From NCBI GenBank assembly GCA_015492195.1, contig WGFP01000026.1, positions 1 to 8,554 of the forward strand: a DNA stretch of 8,554 nt, in the 5' to 3' direction. Source of the DNA: Acidiferrobacterales bacterium (GTDB taxonomy: Bacteria > Pseudomonadota > Gammaproteobacteria > Acidiferrobacterales > Sulfurifustaceae). Every line of letters starts with the position of its first letter. Positions within the stretch are counted from its first letter, which is position 1. The notes under the pieces were generated by a model. It was not told where the DNA came from, made no database searches, and saw nothing but the letters and a program-made list of their open reading frames with translations. Both the position numbers and the translations under genes were made by a program. Below are positions 1-6,226 of this stretch, one piece after another.

Positions 1-1
1 G

Positions 2-772
2 ATGGCGTTGTGGGGGCTTGCGGTGGTTGTCCTGGTGGGTGCATTGATTCTGAGCGTGCCTTATCTTGCGGGACCCCTGGCGCGCGCGATCCCCATGGAG
101 TGGGAAGAGGCCATGGGCGGTACCATCGCTGAATCCATGGCGGAGCAATCCACCTTTTGCACGGGTACAACGGGGCAGGCGGCGCTCGACGCCCTGGTTG
201 AGCGACTTGCTGGTGCGACCAGGACGCCCTATCAATTCAAGGTGCGGGTTAGCGCCAACAGCGATATTAACGCCTTTGCCGCGCCGGGCGGATACATTGT
301 TTTCTTTAACGGTCTCATCCAGTCGGCGCAGTCGCCGGAAGAGGTGGCGGGGGTGCTGGCCCATGAAATGGCACACACCGTGAAGCGTCACCCGACGGAA
401 GGTCTGATTCATGCCCTCGGGATGAGGCTGGTTGTCGGTCTGGTCATCGGGGATGCCTCGGCCCTGACGTCCGGGCTTGCGGAAATCGGTGAGAACCTGA
501 TTATTTTTTCCTATAACCGCGAGAAGGAAGCCGAGGCGGACCGAATAGGCGTGGAAATGCTAAACAGGGCAGGCATCCGGTCGGACGGCCTCATTGCCTT
601 TTTCAAGCAGCTTCAGAAAAAAGGGAAAGGCGCGCCGCCCGCGGCGCTGGCTTTTTTGTCCACCCATCCCCTCCATGAACAACGGATCGATGCCCTCAAA
701 CCTTTGGTGCGGCGCCACGGTCCGGCCTTGAGCAAAGAGGCATGGAATGCACTGAGAAATATCTGCGATTGA
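2..772 (+). CDS. M48 family zinc metallopeptidase, membrane anchored, probably 5'-partial
   Basis: Zinc-dependent endopeptidase of the M48 family (HtpX/Oma1/BepA relatives), which usually degrade misfolded membrane or envelope proteins. Visible in the 256 readable residues: a hydrophobic segment at about 3-24 (membrane anchor), the family block NAFAAPGG at 90-97, the zinc-binding HEMAH at 121-125 (two His ligands plus catalytic Glu), the third-ligand region NREKEAEAD at 172-180 with E176 the probable ligand, and a STHP...QRI block near 220-229 typical of the C-terminal end. No TPR domain follows, unlike BepA. The frame is open to the window edge and no upstream sequence is available, so the ATG at base 2 may be internal. 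A membrane helix followed by an IP-x-E-x-x-x-G stretch fits longer M48 proteins with an extra N-terminal domain; this is inference. The catalytic core is complete. The exact substrate is unknown. Confidence 0.9.
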   Translation: MALWGLAVVVLVGALILSVPYLAGPLARAIPMEWEEAMGGTIAESMAEQSTFCTGTTGQAALDALVERLAGATRTPYQFKVRVSANSDINAFAAPGGYIVFFNGLIQSAQSPEEVAGVLAHEMAHTVKRHPTEGLIHALGMRLVVGLVIGDASALTSGLAEIGENLIIFSYNREKEAEADRIGVEMLNRAGIRSDGLIAFFKQLQKKGKGAPPAALAFLSTHPLHEQRIDALKPLVRRHGPALSKEAWNALRNICD

Positions 773-821
773 CGGCCTGAGTCCGCCGGTTTTCTGCGCA
801 CACAAAAATTTGAATTGTGCG
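773..821 (+). terminator. Weak hairpins after the M48 gene, possible terminator
   Basis: Two short inverted repeats follow the stop codon at 772. The first is CGGC (773-776) pairing with GCCG (785-788), followed by GTTTTCT. The second is CGCACA (797-802) pairing with TGTGCG (816-821) over a 13-base loop, with a T-rich stretch (829-838) a few bases further on. Neither has a strong stem with an immediate T-run, so intrinsic termination here is only possible. Confidence 0.3.
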
Positions 822-866
822 TCCGTCATTTTTGTTTATCTCTCATGCATCGGGATACGTCAAACC

Positions 867-896
867 CTTGAAAAGGGCGTGACCGAACCTTACATT
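867..896 (+). promoter_or_regulatory. Candidate htpG promoter (sigma-70 or heat-shock sigma-32)
   Basis: TTGAAA (868-873) is 5 of 6 to the sigma-70 -35 consensus and lies exactly 17 bases before TACATT (891-896), 4 of 6 to the -10. The same DNA reads CCCTTGAA (865-872), close to the sigma-32 -35 element, with a CAT-containing -10 (about 890-897) that matches the sigma-32 CCCCAT consensus only partly. The -35 also lies in a small inverted repeat, CCCTT-GAA-AAGGG (865-877). htpG is a classical sigma-32 gene in enterobacteria. No CIRCE element (HrcA site) was seen. The predicted transcript start is near 903, giving a leader of about 40 bases. Confidence 0.55.
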
Positions 897-943
897 CCCT
901 GCGTGAGAAAAAATGAGTTACACCAAGGAGGCCCCCTGTCATT

Positions 944-2821
944 ATGAATGTCGAAGCACATAAAGAAACCCTGGGTTTTCAAACCGAAGTAAAGCAGTTG
1001 CTGAACCTGATGATTCACTCCCTGTACAGCAACAAGGAAATCTTCCTGCGTGAATTAATCTCCAACGCCTCCGATGCCGCCGACAGGCTGCGCTTTGAGG
1101 CGCTGACCGATGACAGCCTGTATGAAGGCGACAGCGAGCTGAAGATCCGCGTTGCCTACGATAAAAAGGCGCGCACCATCACCATCTCGGACAACGGCAT
1201 CGGCATGAGCCGGACCGAAGTGGTGGACAACATCGGCACCATCGCCAAGTCCGGCACCACCCAGTTTCTGGCCTCACTCACCGGTGATCAAGCCAAGGAC
1301 GCGAAGCTTATCGGCCAGTTCGGCGTCGGCTTTTATTCCTCGTTTATCGTTGCGGACAAGGTGTCGCTCACCACCCGCCGCGCGGGCCTGGGTCCGGAGC
1401 ACGGCGTGCGCTGGGAATCGGACGGGCAGGGCGAATACACCCTGGAGACCGTAGAGAAACCGACACGCGGCACCGAGGTGGTGCTGCATCTGCGCGAAGG
1501 GGAGGATGAATTTCTCGACGGTCATCGCCTGCGCCATATCGTGCGCAAGTATTCCGACCACATCACGCTTCCTATAGTAATGAAGGCCGAAGACAAGGAC
1601 GAAGACGAGACCGTCAACCGCGCCTCCGCGTTGTGGGCGCGCCCAAAGAACGAAATCAAGCAAGAGGAGTACGACGAGTTTTACAAACACGTGGCGCATG
1701 ACTTCGAGGCGCCGCTGGCGCACGCCCACAACCGGGTCGAGGGCAAGCACGAGTATATTTCCCTTCTTTACATCCCAAGCCGTGCGCCGTTCGATCTCTG
1801 GGATCGGCAAAGTCGCCACGGCATCAAGCTGTATGTGCGGCGCGTGTTCATTATGGACGACGCCGAACAGTTGATGCCGGCTTATCTGCGTTTCGTGCGC
1901 GGGGTGGTTGATTCCAATGATCTCCCGCTCAATATCTCGCGCGAGATCCTGCAACGCAGCAGGGAGATCGACGCGATCCGCGCTGCAAGCGTCAAGCGGA
2001 TATTGGACCTGTTGGACGACCTGGCCGAGAAGGACAAGGAAAAATACGCCAAATTCTGGTCCGAGTTCGGACGCGCCCTGAAGGAAGGCGTCGTGGAGGA
2101 TCACGCAAACCGCGAACGCGTTGCGAGACTGATGCGGTTTTCCTCGACCTACACCGACAATGAGACCCAGGACGTGTCGTTTGCGGATTACGTCTCCCGC
2201 ATGAAGCAGGGGCAGGACAAGATCTATTACGTCACCGCCGACAGCTTTGCCGCCGCCAAGAACAGCCCGCATTTGGAAATCTTCCGTAAAAAAGGCGTTG
2301 AGGTGCTGCTGATGCATGACCACATCGACGAGTGGGTGGTCACGCATCTGACTGAGTTTGAGGGGAAGCCTCTGCAATCGGTGACCAAGGGCGCGCTTGA
2401 CCTGGGCAAGCTGGAAGACAAGGAGGAAAAAAAGCGTCGGGAGAAGGTTACCGCGGAATTCAAGGAATTAGTCGATAAAATCAAGAAAACCCTGGGCGAG
2501 CAGGTCAAGGACGTGCGTATCACGCACCGCCTGACCGGCTCGCCGGCCTGTTTGGTGGCGGACGAACAGGACATGGGCGCCAACCTGGAACGCCTGCTGA
2601 AAGCCGCGGGCCAGAAGGTCCCGACGGCCAAACCCATCCTGGAAGTGAACCCCCAGCATCCGATTGTTGCGCGGTTGAAAGACGAGGCGGACGACGAGCG
2701 TTTCGCCGACTGGGCGCGCATTTTGTTAGATCAGGCCCTGCTCAGCGAAGGCGGGGAGCTGGACGACCCGGCGGATTTTGTTTCCCGCCTGAATAATCTG
2801 ATGTTGGAGTTGATGAAATAG
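944..2821 (+). CDS. htpG: Molecular chaperone HtpG (bacterial Hsp90)
   Basis: ATP-dependent cytosolic homodimeric chaperone that remodels client proteins, usually with DnaK. The 625 residues match the normal HtpG length. The N-terminal GHKL ATPase domain carries RELISNASDAADRLR (36-50, with catalytic Glu37 and Mg/nucleotide-binding Asn41), DNGIGM (83-88), GTIAKSGT (98-105) and the lid/glycine motif GQFGVGFYS (124-132). The middle domain has VVDSNDLPLNISRE (321-334), whose Arg333 is the likely gamma-phosphate sensor. The C-terminal dimerisation domain runs to the end and lacks the eukaryotic MEEVD tail, as expected. The start ATG follows AAGGAGG (925-931) at a rather long 12-base spacing; no better in-frame start is visible. 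A promoter-like element lies about 50 bases upstream. No clear terminator separates it from the flavoprotein gene 64 bases downstream, so read-through is possible. Confidence 0.98.
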   Translation: MNVEAHKETLGFQTEVKQLLNLMIHSLYSNKEIFLRELISNASDAADRLRFEALTDDSLYEGDSELKIRVAYDKKARTITISDNGIGMSRTEVVDNIGTIAKSGTTQFLASLTGDQAKDAKLIGQFGVGFYSSFIVADKVSLTTRRAGLGPEHGVRWESDGQGEYTLETVEKPTRGTEVVLHLREGEDEFLDGHRLRHIVRKYSDHITLPIVMKAEDKDEDETVNRASALWARPKNEIKQEEYDEFYKHVAHDFEAPLAHAHNRVEGKHEYISLLYIPSRAPFDLWDRQSRHGIKLYVRRVFIMDDAEQLMPAYLRFVRGVVDSNDLPLNISREILQRSREIDAIRAASVKRILDLLDDLAEKDKEKYAKFWSEFGRALKEGVVEDHANRERVARLMRFSSTYTDNETQDVSFADYVSRMKQGQDKIYYVTADSFAAAKNSPHLEIFRKKGVEVLLMHDHIDEWVVTHLTEFEGKPLQSVTKGALDLGKLEDKEEKKRREKVTAEFKELVDKIKKTLGEQVKDVRITHRLTGSPACLVADEQDMGANLERLLKAAGQKVPTAKPILEVNPQHPIVARLKDEADDERFADWARILLDQALLSEGGELDDPADFVSRLNNLMLELMK

Positions 2822-2885
2822 TCATTCATGCCGGCACGCGATTTCAGGTACACTTGAGCGGTTTTTGAACGGACCCGGAATCGTA

Positions 2886-4226
2886 ATGGCAAGCCTCGCT
2901 TACGAAGAGAAGAAACAACGGCTGATTGATTTTCTACGCGCCAACCCAGGCGGCACTGTCCGTCTGGGAAAGAGCACCTCCAATCTGTTCCGTGACCGCA
3001 GGGAGACTCAGTCCCGGAAGCTCGATGTCAAGGATTTCAACAATGTCCTGCGCGTAGACAAGGACAATCACTTTGTCGAAGTGGAGGGCATGACGCCTTA
3101 TGTCAAGCTGGTCGCCGAATGTCTGAAACACGGGGTGATGCCGACGGTAGTGCCGCAGTTGAAATCCATCACCATCGGCGGGGCCGTGACCGGATGCGGT
3201 ATCGAGTCTTCCTCCTTTAAATACGGACTCGTGCATGAAACGGTTCAGGAGTTGGAAATCCTGCTCGGCGACGGCCGCGTAGTGGTCTGCACGCCCGATA
3301 ACGAGCATAAAAATTTATTTTACGGTTTTCCCAACTCCTACGGTACCCTCGGTTATGCCCTGAAATTGAAGGTTAAGGTCGTGCCGGTAAAAAAATTCGT
3401 CAGACTGGCTCACCTCCGCTACACCGATCCCAAGGGTTACTTCGATGATCTCAAGCGGTTGTGCGACAAGGATATCGACTTTATCGACGGCGTCATTTTC
3501 GGAAGGGACGAGTTGTATCTTACCGTCGGCACGTTCACGGATGACGCTCCTTATACCAGCGACTACACGTACGAAAATATCTATTATCAATCCATCCGTC
3601 GCCGGGAAGAGGACTACCTGACCACCGAGGATTATATCTGGCGCTGGGACACGGACTGGTTCTGGTGTTCAAAGCACTTTATGGCCCAGAACGCGTTTGT
3701 CCGCATGCTGGCGGGGAGATCACGCCTGAATTCCGTCACCTATACGAAGATCATGCGCTGGAACAACAAATGGAAGCTGACGCATTACCTTAATCGCCTG
3801 TTGGGCATACACGCAGAGTCCGTGATCCAGGACGTGGAGATTCCATTGGAAAACTGTCCGGAGTTCCTGGATTTTTACCACGATGTTATCCGTTTCATGC
3901 CGGTCTGGGTATGCCCCACGCGTCCTTATAACAAGGATGTCCAGTTTGACCTTTATCGCATGGATCCCGGAAAACTTTATATCAATTTTGGTTTCTGGGA
4001 TGTCATCAAGGGGCGCAAGAAACTGCCGGCGGGATACCACAATAAACGGCTTGAACAAAAAGTGATCGAACTTGGGGGAATGAAATCGTTGTATTCGGAT
4101 TCCTATTTTACAGCCGATCAGTTTTGGCGGATCTACAACAAGCCCGCTTACGACGGATTGAAGAAGCAGTATGATCCAAACGGCGTGCTCAAGGACCTTT
4201 ACACCAAATGCGTCCTTAGAGAGTAG
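2886..4226 (+). CDS. FAD-dependent oxidoreductase of the DHCR24/Diminuto (delta-24 sterol reductase) type
   Basis: Flavoprotein of the FAD-binding PCMH superfamily. Taking the ATG at 2886 it has 446 residues. A TTG at 2865 would add seven residues; neither start has a strong ribosome site (CGGAA at 2876-2880 precedes the ATG). The FAD-domain block at about 87-115 contains PQLKSITIGG and GIESSSFKYGL, which I recall as nearly superimposable on human DHCR24 (PELDDLTVGG, GIESSSHKYGL). Other shared blocks are LGDGRVVVCTP, SYGTLGY near 152-157, VWVCPTRPY, LYINFGFWD and LYSDSYFTADQFWRIY towards the C-terminus. The N-terminal membrane anchor of the animal enzyme is absent, so this is probably a soluble cytoplasmic protein. 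Animal and plant relatives reduce or isomerise a sterol side-chain double bond. No squalene epoxidase, cyclase or other sterol gene lies in the window, so the bacterial substrate is unknown and may be another isoprenoid or lipid. It ends 6 bases from the stop of a convergent gene. Confidence 0.85.
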   Translation: MASLAYEEKKQRLIDFLRANPGGTVRLGKSTSNLFRDRRETQSRKLDVKDFNNVLRVDKDNHFVEVEGMTPYVKLVAECLKHGVMPTVVPQLKSITIGGAVTGCGIESSSFKYGLVHETVQELEILLGDGRVVVCTPDNEHKNLFYGFPNSYGTLGYALKLKVKVVPVKKFVRLAHLRYTDPKGYFDDLKRLCDKDIDFIDGVIFGRDELYLTVGTFTDDAPYTSDYTYENIYYQSIRRREEDYLTTEDYIWRWDTDWFWCSKHFMAQNAFVRMLAGRSRLNSVTYTKIMRWNNKWKLTHYLNRLLGIHAESVIQDVEIPLENCPEFLDFYHDVIRFMPVWVCPTRPYNKDVQFDLYRMDPGKLYINFGFWDVIKGRKKLPAGYHNKRLEQKVIELGGMKSLYSDSYFTADQFWRIYNKPAYDGLKKQYDPNGVLKDLYTKCVLRE

Positions 4227-4228
4227 GG

Positions 4229-4248
4229 ACCGCTATAAAATAGGCGGT
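4229..4248. terminator. Hairpin at the convergent gene junction, possible shared terminator
   Basis: ACCG-CTAT (4229-4236) can pair with ATAG-(G)-CGGT (4240-4248): eight base pairs with one bulged G and an AAA loop. It starts three bases after the flavoprotein stop codon and overlaps the stop and last codons of the minus-strand gene, so the 6-base intergenic gap leaves no other room. On the plus strand a pyrimidine-rich stretch (CTTGTCTTTTCTTTCT) follows after a few bases; on the minus strand there is no T-run. It may stop plus-strand transcription imperfectly. Confidence 0.35.
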
Positions 4249-4883
4249 TGCGACTTGTCTTTTCTTTCTCGGCTCTTAGATGAAGTAGCGGCATCATCTT
4301 TGGCGGCGTGATCATCAAAAATATAACCGCAAGCACAGCGCGTGACGCCGACGGGAAACGCGGTGTGGCAGACAGGGCACTCCTCGGTTTCCACGGCCTG
4401 TTTTGTCTCCATGACCTTTGCCGCCTTGGCGGCCTGTAGCGTTTTGAATGCCTCGCCGGGCTCGGGAGATTGCGCCACGCTTGCTTCATGGGCTTCTGCA
4501 CGTGACGCTGTTTCCAGCGTGCTTCTGACTGATTCCACGGCTTTCCGAGCTTCAAGAGTTTTTCCCGCTTGAGCCTCGAGTGCGGCCCGGGCAGCGCGAA
4601 CTTCCTGTAACCTGCGCATGACTTCCAAAGCCTTATCAAAATTTCCCGGGGACTTCGCCAGCTCGGATTGCGCCGCTTGCATCATTTCAATGGCTTGTTC
4701 AACACGCGCCGCGAGATAATCTTCAAAGAGTCTTTCGTCCTGGGCGGCCTGTTCCTCGCTTGACCAGCCTGCGTTTGCATGAGCAGGTTCAAAGCAATAA
4801 CCACACTCGCATTGTTTGGCGTCCGCCGGGACGGCGGCGGCGCATTCAGGACAGGTTTTCTGATATATGTTGTATGAAGTCAC
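4233..4883 (-). CDS. Double zinc-ribbon protein with helical Ala/Glu-rich middle, short paralogue
   Basis: Function unknown. The 216-residue protein has two putative zinc ribbons with identical spacing, CPxC-x10-CxCGY: C11, C14, C25, C27 at the N-terminus and C169, C172, C183, C185 near the C-terminus. They resemble the UPF0547-type ribbon, but the second knuckle is CxC, not CxxC. Between them lies a charged, Ala-rich, probably helical or coiled-coil stretch (about 42-165) with AAQDERLFEDYLAAR at 46-60. The tail (192-216) is polar and disordered-looking. No signal peptide or membrane segment is visible, so it is probably cytoplasmic. The start is GTG at 4883, with weak GACGGG about 8 bases upstream; the frame has a stop close upstream and no in-frame ATG, so GTG is the only sensible start. 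It is paralogous to the gene 45 bases upstream and probably co-transcribed with it. Zinc-mediated nucleic-acid or protein binding is inference. Confidence 0.8.
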   Translation of the reverse strand: MTSYNIYQKTCPECAAAVPADAKQCECGYCFEPAHANAGWSSEEQAAQDERLFEDYLAARVEQAIEMMQAAQSELAKSPGNFDKALEVMRRLQEVRAARAALEAQAGKTLEARKAVESVRSTLETASRAEAHEASVAQSPEPGEAFKTLQAAKAAKVMETKQAVETEECPVCHTAFPVGVTRCACGYIFDDHAAKDDAATSSKSRERKDKSQPPIL

Positions 4884-4928
4884 GGCATAAACCCGTCTAT
4901 GTTAATCTGACATGAATTGTTTGTACGT

Positions 4929-5795
4929 TTATTTAAACTTGGTTATTTTTCCAAACTCAGAACCTTGCATCAGCATGGCAAGTTCTTTTGCATTTAGGGC
5001 CAATGGCGGAAGCTCCGGTCCGCTGAGCGGGAATACATATCCACAGCGACATTGCCTGGTTTTAAGAGAGACCGTTGCCGTGCAGTTGGGACAATCCTTT
5101 ATTTCTTGAGTCTTTATAATCTTGGCGACTTGTACCGCCTTTGTCGTCTGTACCGCTTTCAATGCCTTGCCGTTTCGTTTGGATTGAACAGGATAAGCGG
5201 CAGACTTGGAAACGCGTTTGGCTTTTGTTAAGGCCTTTTGCGCTTTCACGGCCTGTCTCGCCTTAAACGCCTCTCCGGGTTTATCGGTTTGGGATGTCGG
5301 CGTGGATACGGAAACATGACGCTTAACGCGAGGAACTTTTGTTGTTCCGCCGTTACTTGCGTCGGCATGTACCGCCGCATGCGTAACCTTGACGCGGGTT
5401 GCGGATCGTCTGCTCGGAAGTGCTGTAGGTTCGTTTACGGCGGTACTTACGACGGTCGATTTCAGTTTGGCCATGGCGGTTTTGGTCGCCTGCATCTTCA
5501 GCTCAGCGCGCGCCGCGTGCGCGGCTTGTTCCGCAAGCAGGGACTGTGCCGCTTTAACGGTGTCTCCCGGATCGGCGGCATGCGCCGCCCTGGCTTCCTG
5601 CGCTTCCCTCATTGCCTGTTTCGCCCGCGCCGCCAAATATTCTCTGTAAAGTCTTTCATCTTGCGCGGCAAGCTCCGCTTCCCGGTTCGGCCCTTCCAGC
5701 CTTTCGGGCTCAAAAATGTACCCGCAATGGCAGCGAACGGCGTTCGCCGAGTTGCTCGATGCGCAGAGAGGGCAATCTTTTTGGAAAATGCTCAA
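4929..5795 (-). CDS. Double zinc-ribbon protein with Lys/Ala-rich basic middle, long paralogue
   Basis: Function unknown. The 288-residue paralogue of the downstream gene has the same bracket: C8, C11, C22, C24 and C235, C238, C249, C251, again CPxC-x10-CxCGY. The N-terminal halves align without large gaps (CGYIFEP against CGYCFEP; AAQDERLYREYLAAR against AAQDERLFEDYLAAR). A PGEAFK motif recurs before the second ribbon in both. The longer protein has roughly 70 extra residues between about 115 and 230, rich in Lys, Ala, Thr and Val, strongly basic and reminiscent in composition of histone-H1-like bacterial proteins. After the second ribbon come about 37 extra residues ending in GKITKFK. No membrane segment or signal peptide is seen. 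The start is TTG at 5795, chosen for a perfect AAGGAGG five bases upstream. As first gene of the pair it probably sets expression of both. DNA or RNA binding is plausible but unproven. Confidence 0.8.
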   Translation of the reverse strand: MSIFQKDCPLCASSNSANAVRCHCGYIFEPERLEGPNREAELAAQDERLYREYLAARAKQAMREAQEARAAHAADPGDTVKAAQSLLAEQAAHAARAELKMQATKTAMAKLKSTVVSTAVNEPTALPSRRSATRVKVTHAAVHADASNGGTTKVPRVKRHVSVSTPTSQTDKPGEAFKARQAVKAQKALTKAKRVSKSAAYPVQSKRNGKALKAVQTTKAVQVAKIIKTQEIKDCPNCTATVSLKTRQCRCGYVFPLSGPELPPLALNAKELAMLMQGSEFGKITKFK

Positions 5796-5800
5796 CGGAG

Positions 5801-5807
5801 CCTCCTT
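5801..5807 (-). promoter_or_regulatory. Shine-Dalgarno site that fixes the TTG start of the long zinc-ribbon gene
   Basis: The minus strand reads AAGGAGG here, a full anti-16S match, five bases before TTG at 5795. No ATG or GTG is available at a suitable distance in this frame, so this site is the main support for the TTG start. A TATATA (5818-5823) just upstream could be a -10 element, but no convincing -35 was found. Confidence 0.7.
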
Positions 5808-5904
5808 GGCTTACCTCTATATAGGGCTTTTTCCGGCCAAAATTTGTGAAATCTCCTTGTTCGATAACGAAAATATGGCATGACGGTTGACAATATGGTA
5901 ACTA

Positions 5905-5921
5905 CAGCAGACAACCTGCTG
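5905..5921. repeat. Perfect inverted repeat CAGCAG-N5-CTGCTG
   Basis: Six-base arms CAGCAG (5905-5910) and CTGCTG (5916-5921) are separated by ACAAC. The repeat lies just downstream of TTGACA (5887-5892). It could be a dyad operator or a short RNA hairpin; no regulator can be named. Confidence 0.5.
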
Positions 5922-5968
5922 ATGGGACGGGATAAGCGGTCAAAAATAGTCATAAATCAAGGGGTAAT

Positions 5969-6000
5969 CCTTAAGAGCAGGGGGCAACGCAACGTTAAGG
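5969..6000. repeat. Inverted repeat CCTTAA-N20-TTAAGG
   Basis: CCTTAA (5969-5974) and TTAAGG (5995-6000) are exact reverse complements separated by 20 bases. With the repeat at 5905-5921 and the weak T-tailed hairpin at 6013-6037 it makes the region look structured. Chance occurrence of 6-base arms at this distance is not excluded. Confidence 0.35.
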
Positions 6001-6125
6001 TCGGAGGGCGATTCCCGATCATAATGCTGGGATTTTTCGCCGCAATTTTCAGCGCAAATTAGCACAAACAGGTATCGCCGGTTACAAGCCGGGTCACCAC
6101 CTTATTTTTGTGGATGCTTAGGCGG

Positions 6126-6131
6126 TATAAT
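6126..6131 (+). promoter_or_regulatory. Perfect -10 hexamer upstream of fnr
   Basis: TATAAT matches the sigma-70 -10 consensus exactly and lies 95 bases before the fnr ATG. The best upstream hexamers at 16-18 bases spacing (around TTATTT, 6102-6107) match the -35 poorly, and there is no extended -10 TG. This is the pattern of an activator-dependent or weak promoter. The transcript would start near 6138, giving a leader of about 89 bases. Confidence 0.45.
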
Positions 6132-6226
6132 TTGACGGGCGCGCGCTTAATTCCCCTCGTCTGCGTTTCAAGCAGGGCGGGTATGCGATGCGGAATTTTT
6201 AAGGCATAGACCCAGGTTAAACGGAT

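Larger units (their letters stand above)
5796..6226. other. Divergent intergenic region of about 430 bases without a convincing gene
   Basis: This stretch separates the leftward zinc-ribbon pair from rightward fnr and should hold both promoters. It contains a TTGACA (5887-5892) without a good -10 at 16-18 bases, two perfect inverted repeats (5905-5921 and 5969-6000), a weak TCCC/GGGA hairpin with a T-run (6013-6037), and a perfect TATAAT (6126-6131). A 60-codon frame at 5880-6062 has no ribosome site and no recognisable sequence. I found no FNR box, tRNA or known riboswitch. Confidence 0.6.

Noticed and set aside
1274..2377. Long minus-strand open frame of 367 codons inside htpG
   Set aside because: It lies wholly antisense to an unmistakable HtpG gene, shows no domain or ribosome site, and is an effect of GC-rich codon usage.
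5238..5849. Plus-strand 203-codon frame opposite the long zinc-ribbon gene
   Set aside because: The minus-strand frame has paired cysteine motifs, a paralogue and a perfect ribosome site; the plus-strand frame is its shadow.
5947..5960. ATCAA half-site as a possible FNR autoregulation box upstream of fnr
   Set aside because: The partner half-site matches TTGAT at only two of five positions, so it does not qualify as an FNR box.
5880..6062. Plus-strand 60-codon frame (MTVDNMVTT...)
   Set aside because: It has no ribosome site, no recognisable sequence, and overlaps inverted repeats; kept only as part of the non-coding region.
6078..6113. Short hairpins CCGG-N7-CCGG and CCAC-N9-GTGG before the fnr promoter
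   Set aside because: Four-base stems with long loops and no proper T-run; too weak to call a terminator or operator.
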